DNA of 64,000 bases from Chitinophagales bacterium (GTDB lineage: Bacteria; Bacteroidota; Bacteroidia; Chitinophagales; Chitinophagaceae), in assembly GCA_021323755.1 (NCBI GenBank), contig JAJPKJ010000036.1, positions 1 to 64,000 on the forward strand, read 5' to 3'. Below the pieces are notes generated by a model that searched no databases, had not been told where the DNA came from, and was given only the letters and a program-made list of their open reading frames with translations. Positions 43,999 through 53,427 of the stretch are shown one piece after another. The position numbers and the translations under genes are program-made. Numbering within the stretch: position 1 is the stretch's first letter; each line of letters begins with the position of its first letter.

Positions 43999-45411
43999 CT
44001 ATTGCTTTTCTTTATTGTTTGCAACTGCAATATAATATAAAGGAACTCCAATCAGCGTGATAATCAATCCCGGCCAGGTATACTGTGGTTTGTAGATGAT
44101 GAGTAAAATACAAAATGCCAGTCCCATCAATACATACAAAAAAGGCATGAAAGGATAGCCAAACGCTTTATACGGGCGTTCGGTATCCGGACGTTTTTTA
44201 CGAAGAATAAAAATGCCGATTATGGTAAGTATATAAAAAGCAACTGCGACAAATGAGATCATATCAAGCAGGTCGCCGTACCTTCCACTGATGCTCCAGA
44301 TACAGGCAAAAAGGCATTGTACCCATAAAGAAACCTGTGGAACTGCATTGTTATTAAGGCTTCCCACCTTTTTAAAAAACAATTTATCCTTTGCCATAGT
44401 GTAATAGACGCGAGCACCGGCAAGGATCAGTCCATTGTCGCAACCAAATGTTGATACCATTATCATTAATGCAATGATGATCGTCCCTGCATTGCCAAAA
44501 ATGGCATTGGAAGCAACAACCGCAACCCTGTCCTTTTCTGCAGATGCAATTTCATGCATGGGCAGTTGCGCGGTGTACATAATATTTGCGGTAACATAAA
44601 TAATCGTAACGATGAGTGTTCCGAAAAATAAACTGAGCCCGATATTCTTTTGCGGATTTCGAATTTCGCCGGCAATAAAGGTCACATTATTCCAGGCGTC
44701 GCTGCTAAAAATAGAACCAACCATTGCAGCCGCTACGGCGCCGAGCGCCGCTGCAGAAATATAGGCTTCAACTGTGCCATCTTTATTTAGCTTATGTAAA
44801 CTCCAGGCATCACTCCAGTTTGCATGCCAGACATTTCCCTTTGCCATGATCAATCCGAAAACGATCAATCCAAATAAACTTAAAAGCTTGGTTAGTGTGA
44901 ATGTTGTCTGAATTGCCTTTCCCCCTTTAATTCCACGCGTATTGATGTACGTTAGTAAGACGATAATAACGATGGATAATAATTGTGCGTGAGAAATCTT
45001 AATGAATCCGAAATTAACGGCAACAAGATCTTCACTGAACCACGGAATCAAATATGCTGTGAATTTTGCAAATGCTACGGCAACCGCGGCAATGGTCGCT
45101 GTTTGAATTACGGAAAAGAAACTCCAGCCATATAAGAACCCGATCAACGGATTGTAGGCTTCTTTTAAATAAACATATTGTCCGCCCGCTTTTGGAAACA
45201 TGGCGCTTAATTCTCCATAACTGACAGCCGCAGTCAATGTCATGAAGCCAGTCAACAGCCAGACAACAATCAGCCAACCCGCACTCCCTACATTGCGCGT
45301 AATATCTGCACTCACAATAAAAATTCCTGAACCGATCATTGAACCGGCAACGATCATGGTGGCATCCAATAATCCCAATGAAGGCTTGAAAGCAGTAGTT
45401 TGTTCGGACAT
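43999..45411 (-). CDS. APC-family amino acid permease
   Basis: The 470-residue protein has 12 hydrophobic segments and the amino acid-polyamine-organocation signature near its start: DATMIVAGSMIGSGIFIVSADI. A long cytoplasmic loop (NPQKNIGLSLFFGTL) follows helix 6, and the C-terminus ends in a short basic tail after IITLIGVPLYYIAVAN. It would import amino acids by cation symport or exchange; the substrate is unknown. It is followed on the same strand by the heptose kinase gene 8 bases downstream. Confidence 0.88.
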   Translation of the reverse strand: MSEQTTAFKPSLGLLDATMIVAGSMIGSGIFIVSADITRNVGSAGWLIVVWLLTGFMTLTAAVSYGELSAMFPKAGGQYVYLKEAYNPLIGFLYGWSFFSVIQTATIAAVAVAFAKFTAYLIPWFSEDLVAVNFGFIKISHAQLLSIVIIVLLTYINTRGIKGGKAIQTTFTLTKLLSLFGLIVFGLIMAKGNVWHANWSDAWSLHKLNKDGTVEAYISAAALGAVAAAMVGSIFSSDAWNNVTFIAGEIRNPQKNIGLSLFFGTLIVTIIYVTANIMYTAQLPMHEIASAEKDRVAVVASNAIFGNAGTIIIALMIMVSTFGCDNGLILAGARVYYTMAKDKLFFKKVGSLNNNAVPQVSLWVQCLFACIWSISGRYGDLLDMISFVAVAFYILTIIGIFILRKKRPDTERPYKAFGYPFMPFLYVLMGLAFCILLIIYKPQYTWPGLIITLIGVPLYYIAVANNKEKQ

Positions 45412-45542
45412 AGAAGTTAAAAGTAAAAAGGAAAAAGTAAAAAAATACCAAATGAAAGATAATAAATCATTGTGAGATGTGAGACTTGAAAAACGATAAT
45501 CTTGCTACCGAGGTCTTCCACCTCAATTCTTACCCCTTAAAA

Positions 45543-46133
45543 TTACTTTTTCTTTTTATAGTCCGCATTTAATCCGTTAATAACATCGTTGGTGATGTTG
45601 TAAGTGCTGTCCTTATTATAAATGAATGAGCTTTGGTCGTAGGCAATTATGTAGGCGTAGTTTTTTTGAGCATTATATTCCTTCAAAAAGTTCTCAATTC
45701 GCTTTTTTATATCGGTCATTATTGATTCATTTTCTTTGGCAAGCTCATCACCCAATGATTGTTTGCGCGATTGAAAATTCTGTTCCATTTGCGCATATTC
45801 CTGCTGTGCCTGCTGACTTTCAGCCTGGGTCATTGTTGCGCCTTTTTGTTGCCATTCAGAAACTTTTTTCTGGAATTTATTTTGAAGTCCGTTCAGTTCC
45901 GTATTCATCAAATTCTGTTTTGCTTTAAATTGGGTCTGCGCATCCTGAAAATAGTCATAATGCGCTTCGAGCGAATCCATATCAAAATATGCGATCCTGA
46001 AAGTTGACGCCGATTGTTTTTCAGTCGCCACAGAAATCTTTTTGATCTGGTCTGTATGGTTATAATACATGAAAAACAAAACCCCAATCAATAGGAGCGC
46101 GACGATACTTAATGCCGTAGAAATATTCTTCAT
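45543..46133 (-). CDS. OmpH/Skp-family periplasmic chaperone
   Basis: The 196-residue protein has an N-terminal membrane-type signal (TALSIVALLLIGVLFFMYY), then FRIAYFDMDSLEAHYDYFQ and a long Gln/Lys/Glu coiled coil (KAKQNLMNTELNGLQNKFQK to ENESIMTDIKKRIENFLKEY), and ends in a beta strand YAYIIAYDQSSFIYN. This is the OmpH/Skp architecture, chaperoning outer-membrane proteins across the periplasm. A signal anchor, rather than a cleaved signal, is likely. It stands alone on the minus strand. Confidence 0.85.
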   Translation of the reverse strand: MKNISTALSIVALLLIGVLFFMYYNHTDQIKKISVATEKQSASTFRIAYFDMDSLEAHYDYFQDAQTQFKAKQNLMNTELNGLQNKFQKKVSEWQQKGATMTQAESQQAQQEYAQMEQNFQSRKQSLGDELAKENESIMTDIKKRIENFLKEYNAQKNYAYIIAYDQSSFIYNKDSTYNITNDVINGLNADYKKKK

Positions 46134-46335
46134 CCCTGTTTTTTTTGCAAATTAAACGCTTTGTTGAGAATAAAAAGTGTTAAAAACAATGTACATGCGT
46201 GAATTGTGAGCCGGGTGCCATATCATATTGGGGCTGATCTTATGCCAACCGGCAGGCTCTTGTATCACCCATAATTATATTCAACTCAGTTTCAGTAATT
46301 ACTCATTTCTAACTTTTAATTACTAATTTTCCATC

Positions 46336-47472
46336 ATGCATCAAATTTCTATCTGGGAGAAAGAAAGTTTTTTCAAGCATCATGATATTACCATTATAGG
46401 AAGCGGTTTTGTCGGACTATGGAGCGCATATTATTTAAAACGCCAAAACCCGAAATTGAAAATACTTATCGTTGAGCGGGGGATTATTCCCACCGGGGCA
46501 AGCACGCGCAACGCAGGATTTGCTTGCTTTGGAAGTGTCACGGAATTAATTGCAGATACCTTGAAATTTGGCGAAGAAAAAATGCTTGAGATTGTTGAGA
46601 TGCGCTATAAAGGTCTGGAGAAAATAAAAAAAACGTTTCGGGACAAAGAAATTGATTTTGAAAATCTTGGCGGTTTTGAATTGATCACGAAAAGCGAACA
46701 GCTGGATACAAATATCCTGCGCAGCAATATTGATTTCCTGAATCGAAAAATAAAAAAGATAATTAAAAAACCCAAAGCATTCAAAATACACGATGCAGTA
46801 ATAAAAAAATTTGGATTTACAAATATTCAGCACATCATCGAAAACAAATCAGAAGGTCAGTTGCATTCGGGAAAACTTTGCCAGGCCTTATTGAGATTAG
46901 TTTACGCTATGGGGGTAACCGTGCTTAATAATATTGAAATAAAAAAGATCGGAGAAGCAAATGGTATTATTGAATTAGAAACAAATCAACATTTCAACTT
47001 ATTATCTGATCAATTGCTGATTTGCACCAATGCCTTTGCCAAAGAATTATTACCAGAACTGAACGTTGAGCCTGCCCGCGGACAAGTACTGGTAACCTCG
47101 CCAATCTCCGGCCTCAAATTCAAAGGTACATTTCACTATGATGAAGGTTTTTATTATTTCAGAAATTTAGGTAATCGCATCTTGCTTGGCGGTGCGCGCA
47201 ATAAAGCCTTTGAGCAGGAACACACTTATGAACTTTCCACCTCTGAAAATATTCAGACAGCATTAGAAGTTTTCTTACGCGAAGTAATTATTCCCTCCAC
47301 TCCTTTCAAAATCGATCATCGCTGGAGCGGCATTATGGGATTAGGAAATGATAAAGTTCCGATTGTAAAAAAAGTGGCAGATAATATTTTTTGTGCAGTT
47401 CGAATGGGTGGCATGGGCGTTGCGTTAGCACCCGTCGTGGGAGAAAATATATGCGCGTTAATGAAAAAATAA
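46336..47472 (+). CDS. FAD-dependent oxidoreductase (DAO family)
   Basis: The 378-residue protein has a Rossmann FAD motif at residues about 19-24 (ITIIGSGFVGLWSAYYL), then IVERGIIPTGASTRNAGFACFGS, which is the substrate-loop signature of glycine/D-amino-acid oxidases of the DAO superfamily. The C-terminal part has HRWSGIMGLGNDKVPIVKKV and GMGVALAPVVGENI, the second FAD contact. It oxidises an unknown amine or imino acid in the cytoplasm. It stands alone; a terminator for the opposite-strand protease overlaps its stop codon. Confidence 0.85.
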   Translation: MHQISIWEKESFFKHHDITIIGSGFVGLWSAYYLKRQNPKLKILIVERGIIPTGASTRNAGFACFGSVTELIADTLKFGEEKMLEIVEMRYKGLEKIKKTFRDKEIDFENLGGFELITKSEQLDTNILRSNIDFLNRKIKKIIKKPKAFKIHDAVIKKFGFTNIQHIIENKSEGQLHSGKLCQALLRLVYAMGVTVLNNIEIKKIGEANGIIELETNQHFNLLSDQLLICTNAFAKELLPELNVEPARGQVLVTSPISGLKFKGTFHYDEGFYYFRNLGNRILLGGARNKAFEQEHTYELSTSENIQTALEVFLREVIIPSTPFKIDHRWSGIMGLGNDKVPIVKKVADNIFCAVRMGGMGVALAPVVGENICALMKK

Positions 47473-47493
47473 AACCCGGAAAAAATTCCGGGT
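47463..47493 (-). terminator. Intrinsic terminator of the M43 protease gene
   Basis: Read on the minus strand, ACCCGGAA (47493-47486) pairs with TTCCGGGT (47481-47474) around a 4-base loop, followed by a T-rich tail (TTTATTTTTT, 47473-47464). It lies 33 bases after the stop codon at 47526. It overlaps the end of the plus-strand oxidoreductase gene; on the plus strand no T run follows. Confidence 0.7.
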
Positions 47494-47525
47494 GGTGAGT
47501 GTATTTCAAGTCAGCTTCGGCAGGT

Positions 47526-48791
47526 TTATAACTTTACCAATTTGGTTACGTGCTTACTGATGCCATCATTTATTGTTACAAAATAAACTCCGGTATTCAG
47601 CGCTCCTACATTTATTTGAAATTGCAATTGAGAAATCCTTTGTGATATTATTTTTTGTCCAACCTGGTTATACATTTCGATATTTGATCCGATGACATTT
47701 TGATCGGTTGCACTTACGGTAATAATATCTTTTGCGGGATTAGGATAGACTGATATTAACTGAACATCAATATCCGAGGTCGTTCTGCTGGTGTCAGGTA
47801 TTGCAACTGCCGTTAATGCTGTTGAGGAAAGCAACGCATATCTTTCGCCGCCGGGTTCGAACAAAGAATGCATCCTTTCACTTTGACCGATTGTGAAAAT
47901 ATTCATGCAGGCGTCATTGGTAAAATCCATAAAGTTCATATACATCTCCCCGGTAGGTCCATCTGTGCAACTTATTTTAATGCCGCTGGGACAACCATAT
48001 TCCGCCGCCGATTGTGGCGGAGTGTCATCTACTTTATCATCTCCGCAATCACTATCGCCCCAGGTGTGAATTAAATTAAGCCAGTGCCCTATTTCATGGG
48101 TAGTTGTTCTTCCTTCATTAAAAGGGGCGGATGCTGTGCCGAGGGTGCCAAATGCGGTATATGAAACGACAACGCCATCATTTGGTTTTGGTCCGCCCAC
48201 AGGACTGGAATAGCCGAGTATTCCACCTATCAGATCGCCAACCCAAATATTGAGGTAGTCATCACAACTCCATGCATCATCACCACCGGAACTGGAAAAT
48301 TTAATGGCATCAGAAATACCGAATTGCTGAACATTAGTGTGTTTACGAATGATTCCATTCGTAGCATATCCATTCGGGTCAACTTTTGCCAAAACAAACT
48401 GAAAACCACAATCTGCTCCAAATTGCTGAAAATAAGATGGTGTATTGGAACTGTCTGCATTATGCCTGCGGTAATCTTTGTTCAATACATCGATCTGCGA
48501 TTGTATCTGCGCATTACTGATATTTTCTGAGGAAGAATTATATAGAACATGCACTACGACCGGGACCGTAATAACAGCCAATCCTTTATTAGTCGTGTTT
48601 TCGCCAGAAGAAGGTGTTATTCTTATATTTTTTAATCTTGCAGTAAAAGCTTCTATGGATGCAAATTTATTAGAGAAGGAAGGTGCATTATGAATGAGTT
48701 GTTGACGGTATTCTGCAGTTCCACAAATGCGTTGTGATACGGCAATAATTACAGTAAGGGACGTGATCAACAAAAGTAAAATTCTTCTCAT
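47526..48791 (-). CDS. Secreted M43 metalloprotease with T9SS sorting domain
   Basis: From ATG 48791 a signal peptide (LLLLITSLTVIIAVS, then Q) precedes a pappalysin-type (M43) catalytic domain. The zinc motif is HEIGHWLNLIHTWG, with GDDKVDDTPPQ and the Met-turn region TGEMYMNFMDFTNDAC. The C-terminal 80 residues are a type A T9SS sorting domain (YPNPAKDIITVSA, then GVYFVTINDG, TKLVKL). It should be exported by T9SS to the surface or medium and degrade proteins there. The longer frame starts at a TTG at 48821. Length 421 residues. Confidence 0.88.
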   Translation of the reverse strand: MRRILLLLITSLTVIIAVSQRICGTAEYRQQLIHNAPSFSNKFASIEAFTARLKNIRITPSSGENTTNKGLAVITVPVVVHVLYNSSSENISNAQIQSQIDVLNKDYRRHNADSSNTPSYFQQFGADCGFQFVLAKVDPNGYATNGIIRKHTNVQQFGISDAIKFSSSGGDDAWSCDDYLNIWVGDLIGGILGYSSPVGGPKPNDGVVVSYTAFGTLGTASAPFNEGRTTTHEIGHWLNLIHTWGDSDCGDDKVDDTPPQSAAEYGCPSGIKISCTDGPTGEMYMNFMDFTNDACMNIFTIGQSERMHSLFEPGGERYALLSSTALTAVAIPDTSRTTSDIDVQLISVYPNPAKDIITVSATDQNVIGSNIEMYNQVGQKIISQRISQLQFQINVGALNTGVYFVTINDGISKHVTKLVKL

Positions 48792-49112
48792 CAAAACTTC
48801 TTTTTGTAAAAGGCAATTCAAAGGCTATTGAAATGGATTTCATAAAGGATGAATTTTAAAGGAAGTTTTCAGGGATATTGGAAAGCGATATAAAGCGACT
48901 AAACTGATTTGTAATAATAAAATGATAATAAATACTAAAGCCGTACTAAAGGATTGGATAGTTGGTTAGATAGGATCTTGCGGTTCTATTCAAAGGACAT
49001 TAACGAAAGAAATTGAATACACCATGATAGATACATCCGGAAAGATGCAGAGCGAAGAGGTAGTATTCAGAAAATAAGCAATGTAAAGCAAGTCAAATTT
49101 TCGCATAAATCA

Positions 49113-49132
49113 AAATTTTAACGCTAAAATTT
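49113..49132. repeat. Inverted repeat upstream of the cyclase gene
   Basis: AAATTTTA (49113-49120) and TAAAATTT (49125-49132) form a perfect 8-bp palindrome around ACGC. It could be a regulator site, but in AT-rich DNA it may be chance. Confidence 0.4.
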
Positions 49133-49167
49133 GCGTACCATATGTGCGTAAGTCGCTGTGTGAGTGC

Positions 49168-49175
49168 TATTTTTG
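49168..49175 (+). promoter_or_regulatory. Possible promoter -7 box of the cyclase gene
   Basis: TATTTTTG fits TAnnTTTG. Transcription would start near 49180, about 12 bases before the ATG at 49192. A TTTG lies at 49130-49133, too far away for a normal -33 box, so support is partial. Confidence 0.45.
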
Positions 49176-49191
49176 TCATTCTATTCACTTT

Positions 49192-50010
49192 ATGACTAAA
49201 AAAATAATCCCCATTGCAGCCATAATCTTACTGTTTAGCTGCAATAACAATAGTGAAACCACCTCCTCTCAAACCCAGGAAACCGATAATACTCCGCCAC
49301 TTATAAACTATAGTACCATTAATGCTTTCCCTCATGACACTACTTCATTTACGGAGGGTTTTTTGGTGCATGATGGTCAACTTTATGAAAGTACGGGCCA
49401 TGAACCCGATCTTTCTTCCACACGTTCTTTATTTGGCGTTGTAGATATGAAAACAGGGAAAATTCTGCCGAAAGTGGAAATAGATAAGAACAAATATTTT
49501 GGCGAAGGGATTGTCTTTTTAAAGGGAAAAGTTTATCAGCTCACCTATAGAACCAAAGTAGGTTTTGTATATGATGCAAAAACATTTAAAAAATTAAACG
49601 AGTTCACTTTCCCCAGCCAGGAAGGATGGGGCATGACGACAGATGGCACTTATTTAATCATGAGCGATGGAACAAGCAATATCAATTATCTCGATCCAAA
49701 TAATTTCAAGCTCATTAAAATCTTGGGAGTCAGTGATAATAATGGACCAGTAGCTGCAATAAATGAATTGGAATATATCAACGGTTTTATTTACGCGAAT
49801 TTGTACGGAACAAATTATATTGCCAAAATTGATACCGCAAGTGGCAAAGTTGTTGGCAGGCTAGACCTTGCAACATTGGCCAATGAGGCAAAAAATAAAT
49901 ATCCTGATGCACTTGAAATGAATGGTATCGCTTATGATTCCGTTGCCAAAAAAGTCTATGTGACAGGCAAAATGTGGCCAAATATCTACGAAATAAAATT
50001 CAGCTATTAA
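49192..50010 (+). CDS. Glutaminyl-peptide cyclotransferase (glutamine cyclotransferase family), lipoprotein
   Basis: From ATG 49192 a lipoprotein signal (TKKIIPIAAIILLFSC) is followed by NNNSETTSSQ. The rest is a five-bladed beta-propeller of the plant-type glutamine cyclotransferase (PF05096) family: TINAFPHDTTSFTEGFLVHDGQLYESTGH, then LFGVVDMKTGKIL, FGEGIVFLKGKVYQLTYRT, YLIMSDGTSNINYLDP, INELEYINGFIYANLYGTN and MNGIAYDSVAKKVYVTGKMWP. The enzyme turns N-terminal Gln into pyroglutamate. Many exported proteins here begin with Gln after signal cleavage, giving it likely substrates in the periplasm. Confidence 0.85.
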   Translation: MTKKIIPIAAIILLFSCNNNSETTSSQTQETDNTPPLINYSTINAFPHDTTSFTEGFLVHDGQLYESTGHEPDLSSTRSLFGVVDMKTGKILPKVEIDKNKYFGEGIVFLKGKVYQLTYRTKVGFVYDAKTFKKLNEFTFPSQEGWGMTTDGTYLIMSDGTSNINYLDPNNFKLIKILGVSDNNGPVAAINELEYINGFIYANLYGTNYIAKIDTASGKVVGRLDLATLANEAKNKYPDALEMNGIAYDSVAKKVYVTGKMWPNIYEIKFSY

Positions 50011-50021
50011 TCGAAATCAAC

Positions 50022-50915
50022 TCATCGTTTATTAATAATGTAGATCAGCGAGCTGCAATGTTCCTTGTTAATAAAAGCTTGCAGGTTGGAAAAAAAGCCA
50101 ATAAATAAGCCTCTCAATAATCCCAGTTTGTTCTTCTTATATTTTTCACTTAAAAAACTAATATAAAAACTATCGTACCACATAGCGCGTGTAGATTGCA
50201 ATTCAAAGCCATGTTGGTTAAATAGATATTTTAACGATAGCGGTGAAAAATGATATAAATGCCGAGGCACATCGTATGCAGCCCAATATTTTTTATAAAA
50301 TACCGCATCAAAAGAAGTGTAATTGGGAACGGCGATGAATATTTTTCCTTGTTGCTTTATGATTTTATTTAACTGGGTAAGATATTCATGCAGGTCATGT
50401 ACATGTTCCAAAACATGCCATAAAGTGATCACGTCAAATGAATCAGGCTGAAAAAGAAAGAAATTCTCAGGCGATGATAACTCTATATTATTTACTTTTT
50501 GCGCTTGCTGGCGCGCAGCCGCATCGGGCTCCAAACCTGCTGTCATCCAGCCATTGGTCTGCATATGTTGCACGAAAGCCCCGGTGCCTGCTCCAATATC
50601 AAGCAGTTTCCCTTTTCGTAGCCCAGTCAGGGAAAGTATCATTCTACGTTTACTGCTCAGCGTTAGTTTTCTTACCAAATGATATAGTCTGTTAATCAAT
50701 CCTTTATTTGTATTGGTGTGAGAAATATAACTATCGGCGTGATAATATGCCGCAATCGCATCTCCATCGGGCACATCCTGGGTAAATCGCAAAGTGCAAT
50801 TGTTACATTCCCATATTTCAAATTCTTTTTTTGAAACGGTATAATCCAAGGCATTTAACTTGTGTTGCAAATCGGCAGAACTGCAGACAGGACAAATGGT
50901 GTAATGTTTTTCCAA
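50022..50915 (-). CDS. Class I SAM-dependent methyltransferase with zinc-ribbon N-terminus
   Basis: This 297-residue protein starts with a zinc-ribbon (CPVCSSADLQ and WECNNCTLRF) and carries the methyltransferase core: GKLLDIGAGTGAFVQHM (SAM motif I), AGLEPDAAARQQA, FDVITLWHVLEHVHDLHEYL and QGKIFIAVPNYTSFDAVFYK. Family members modify sugars, lipids or small molecules; the substrate is unknown. The chosen start is TTG 50915, with no in-frame ATG upstream. It converges on the cyclase gene (11-base gap). Confidence 0.82.
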   Translation of the reverse strand: MEKHYTICPVCSSADLQHKLNALDYTVSKKEFEIWECNNCTLRFTQDVPDGDAIAAYYHADSYISHTNTNKGLINRLYHLVRKLTLSSKRRMILSLTGLRKGKLLDIGAGTGAFVQHMQTNGWMTAGLEPDAAARQQAQKVNNIELSSPENFFLFQPDSFDVITLWHVLEHVHDLHEYLTQLNKIIKQQGKIFIAVPNYTSFDAVFYKKYWAAYDVPRHLYHFSPLSLKYLFNQHGFELQSTRAMWYDSFYISFLSEKYKKNKLGLLRGLFIGFFSNLQAFINKEHCSSLIYIINKR

Positions 50916-50979
50916 ATTATCTATCGTAAAATGATGAGCAAAGAAAAGAAAGAAAATCCGGTTATAAAAAGAAGGGATT

Positions 50980-51603
50980 TCATTTTGTTATTTCAACTTT
51001 TTGTTGATTACCCGTTGAGGTATTCAGAAAACGCGCCCGGGAATAATGAAATAATAAAATCAATGTTGCGGCGCAGGCCCCAACCAGTGCGTACACCCAC
51101 CAGGTTTGCTTTTTTTGATTTGACGGATCCGCATTAAGCCACTGGTCCATTTCATAATTCGTTCTTTCTTTATCGCCAACGACCATCCGATGCTGGGTAT
51201 TTTTTCGCATCACCGGTTCAGCAGATACCGGGCGCATATACAAAGAACTTTCCGGCTCAGATTCAAAAACAATATTACCCGAATAATCTTTTTTCAAGAT
51301 CCCGATCCCATCCCATTTTACTTTATCTTCCTGCCTGATCTTATTTCTTAATTCGTATGAGAATTCATTATACCATTTGATGGCTTCATAATCCGGAATG
51401 TTTTTTTCTGAAGCGAGAAAAGAAAAAAACTCTTTATCGGGCGCGTCAAAATATTTATCAAATCGAAAATGATACATGGGAGGCAAAATGGTTTTACCTA
51501 CTTGGTCTGTTGTTGCAGGAAGCGTTTCAAGGTAAATAGTTCCCAGCCCTGGAATACTGATGTTTTTATGTTGAAATAGATAACTGTTTAATACTTCAAA
51601 CAT
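50980..51603 (-). CDS. HU-domain (CCDC81-like) membrane protein
   Basis: The 207-residue protein has an N-terminal region like prokaryotic HU-CCDC81 domains (YLFQHKNISIPGLGTIYLETLPA, then KWYNEFSYELRNKI and WDGIGILKKDYSGNIVFESE) and one C-terminal transmembrane helix (WWVYALVGACAATLILLFHY). In Bacteroidota such domains often join a SPOR peptidoglycan-binding domain, but here the chain ends soon after the helix. It may link the nucleoid to the envelope; this is inference. It lies upstream of the methyltransferase gene on the same strand. Confidence 0.65.
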   Translation of the reverse strand: MFEVLNSYLFQHKNISIPGLGTIYLETLPATTDQVGKTILPPMYHFRFDKYFDAPDKEFFSFLASEKNIPDYEAIKWYNEFSYELRNKIRQEDKVKWDGIGILKKDYSGNIVFESEPESSLYMRPVSAEPVMRKNTQHRMVVGDKERTNYEMDQWLNADPSNQKKQTWWVYALVGACAATLILLFHYSRARFLNTSTGNQQKVEITK

Positions 51604-51678
51604 GGTTATGGGTTTCAGTAGTATAAAGAACGTAATTTTTAGGAAAATAACGTCTTTAATTATTCTTAAAAATAAAAC

Positions 51679-53322
51679 CTATTTCTGACCAAATGAAAAT
51701 ATAATTCCACCAAGAATATTAAAGCCATAGACCTGGTATTGATTCCAGCGTTGGTATTTGCTGTTAAAAAGGTTATTCATCTGCAACCACAAATTCAGTT
51801 GTCTGGTAATTCTGAATTCGATTCCCGCATTAACATCGAGCCCGGGATTGCCTTTATTGGTAATTTTGTTATCGACCAGGTAATCTGCTCCATCAAAAGT
51901 CCACAAATCGCCTTTGATCCAAAGATCCTTCAGCACCTGCCATTTTACTGTTGTCGTCAGTTCGAGTGGTAATAATCCCCAAGGCGCAGCCTGGTTTTGT
52001 ACGTTTGAATATTGATTGATATTGAGGGCAACGCTTGCCGTGAATTCCTCGCCCCTTGTGTAACCAATTTCTCCATGCAATTGCAATGCTGTCAATGAAG
52101 ATGCATAACGGATCAAAAACGTTTTTCCATCTATACTATCATTCACAAACAATGGCATGTTCCAATATTTATTAATGCCCACTTTTGCGGCATAAGTAAA
52201 ATGATCATTTAATGCTCCTTTAATGCCTCCATAAATTTCCTGTGCACGTGTATTCAGCAGTGCTGTTGGTTGGGCAATCCATGGGTTAATAGCGGCATAA
52301 CGCTGATAAGAACCTTTATCATAATATCCGATCCACCCTGCCTGGAAAGTCAATCGCTGATCTGAAGTGGGGATTTCCGCGATAAAGTTTGGCAACAAAT
52401 GAAACACCCCGTTATCCCAGGAAGGCGTAACACCAGCCAGCAAATTAAAGTTGGTTGATTTTACGAACAATGAAGGTTGAACATAGAAGACATTATTTTG
52501 AATGGTCAGATTATCCCTTTTATAATTGGTGAGATTAGCGGTGAAATCAAGATTGAACGCAAAGTTTTCGTTAATGCCTTTTTGTAAGGGTAGATTAAGA
52601 ACGCTGTTTGTTTCGGTTGCTTTTACGTCATGATTATCATAAAAAACAGAAACATCAACATTGGGTTTATAAAGCAGTCCAAATTCAGTAGGATTAATAT
52701 TTCGCAAGCCCAACTTTGCGTGATAAGTCGTAAAACTTTGTTTCAAGGAATCGGTTGGAAATTTTAAACTGTCAGGTCTATATCCATATAAATTATAACC
52801 GTCTGTTTTAAAGCCGACACTTCCATTCCACTCCAGGTTGTTCTGTGTTTTAACATCTCCTGATAATGTAACATTTGTAGCGTTGCTTTTTTGATTCGGT
52901 AAATTTCCTTTTGAATTGAACTGATCAGCATAAACATTAAAGAAAGTATTTTTCCCGTCACCAAAACTAAACCCTGTTTTTATATAGGGGAGATGAACGT
53001 TTCCAACACCCACTTTTATATAATTGATATTTTCCCACTGCAAAGTGGAATCAATTTGCAATGCAACCGGTTTTAATTCCCCGGGTTGGTAAGTAAGAAA
53101 CAGGTATTGAGACGGAATATTGTAAGCTAATCTCGGTCTGGTTGTATCGGAGATTGGTGGTGATGCCTGGAAATTGATCTTCGACGCATCGCGTAACACA
53201 GGTTTAAATACGGAGGTGATATCAATCGTTCTACGCTTTGTACTATCCTGTGCACAAATGTCTGTTAGAAATAACAATAATGCTATTGTGGAGAAAGATA
53301 ATATTTTTAAATGCCTCATCAT
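51679..53322 (-). CDS. TonB receptor-like outer membrane barrel without a plug
   Basis: The 547-residue chain begins with a signal peptide (ILSFSTIALLLFLTDICA, then Q) and continues as alternating amphipathic strands with aromatic ends, finishing YGFNILGGIIFSFGQ, which looks like an outer-membrane barrel. Only about 90 residues precede the first strands, too few for a plug domain. The strand pattern is like TonB-dependent receptors. It follows the 1010-residue TPR gene by 105 bases on the same strand, so a partnership is likely. The substrate is unknown. Confidence 0.7.
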   Translation of the reverse strand: MMRHLKILSFSTIALLLFLTDICAQDSTKRRTIDITSVFKPVLRDASKINFQASPPISDTTRPRLAYNIPSQYLFLTYQPGELKPVALQIDSTLQWENINYIKVGVGNVHLPYIKTGFSFGDGKNTFFNVYADQFNSKGNLPNQKSNATNVTLSGDVKTQNNLEWNGSVGFKTDGYNLYGYRPDSLKFPTDSLKQSFTTYHAKLGLRNINPTEFGLLYKPNVDVSVFYDNHDVKATETNSVLNLPLQKGINENFAFNLDFTANLTNYKRDNLTIQNNVFYVQPSLFVKSTNFNLLAGVTPSWDNGVFHLLPNFIAEIPTSDQRLTFQAGWIGYYDKGSYQRYAAINPWIAQPTALLNTRAQEIYGGIKGALNDHFTYAAKVGINKYWNMPLFVNDSIDGKTFLIRYASSLTALQLHGEIGYTRGEEFTASVALNINQYSNVQNQAAPWGLLPLELTTTVKWQVLKDLWIKGDLWTFDGADYLVDNKITNKGNPGLDVNAGIEFRITRQLNLWLQMNNLFNSKYQRWNQYQVYGFNILGGIIFSFGQK

Positions 53323-53427
53323 GTTGTTACTAAATACGATTTTCGATTTACGGTTTCAAAAGATTGTTTTCATTTTGTGCTTCCTCATCTATTTGTTTTC
53401 ATATCCTATGATCGAGATTCCGTCATC

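Larger units (their letters stand above)
48792..49191. other. Intergenic region with palindrome and promoter-like box
   Basis: The 400-base gap between divergent genes holds an 8-bp inverted repeat (49113-49132) and a TATTTTTG box (49168-49175) close to the glutaminyl cyclase start. No other feature was found; a 17-codon frame at 49024 has no support. Confidence 0.45.

Noticed and set aside
49024-49077. 17-codon frame in the 400-base gap
   Set aside because: It has no Cys run, promoter box or neighbouring target, unlike the two sulfur leaders.
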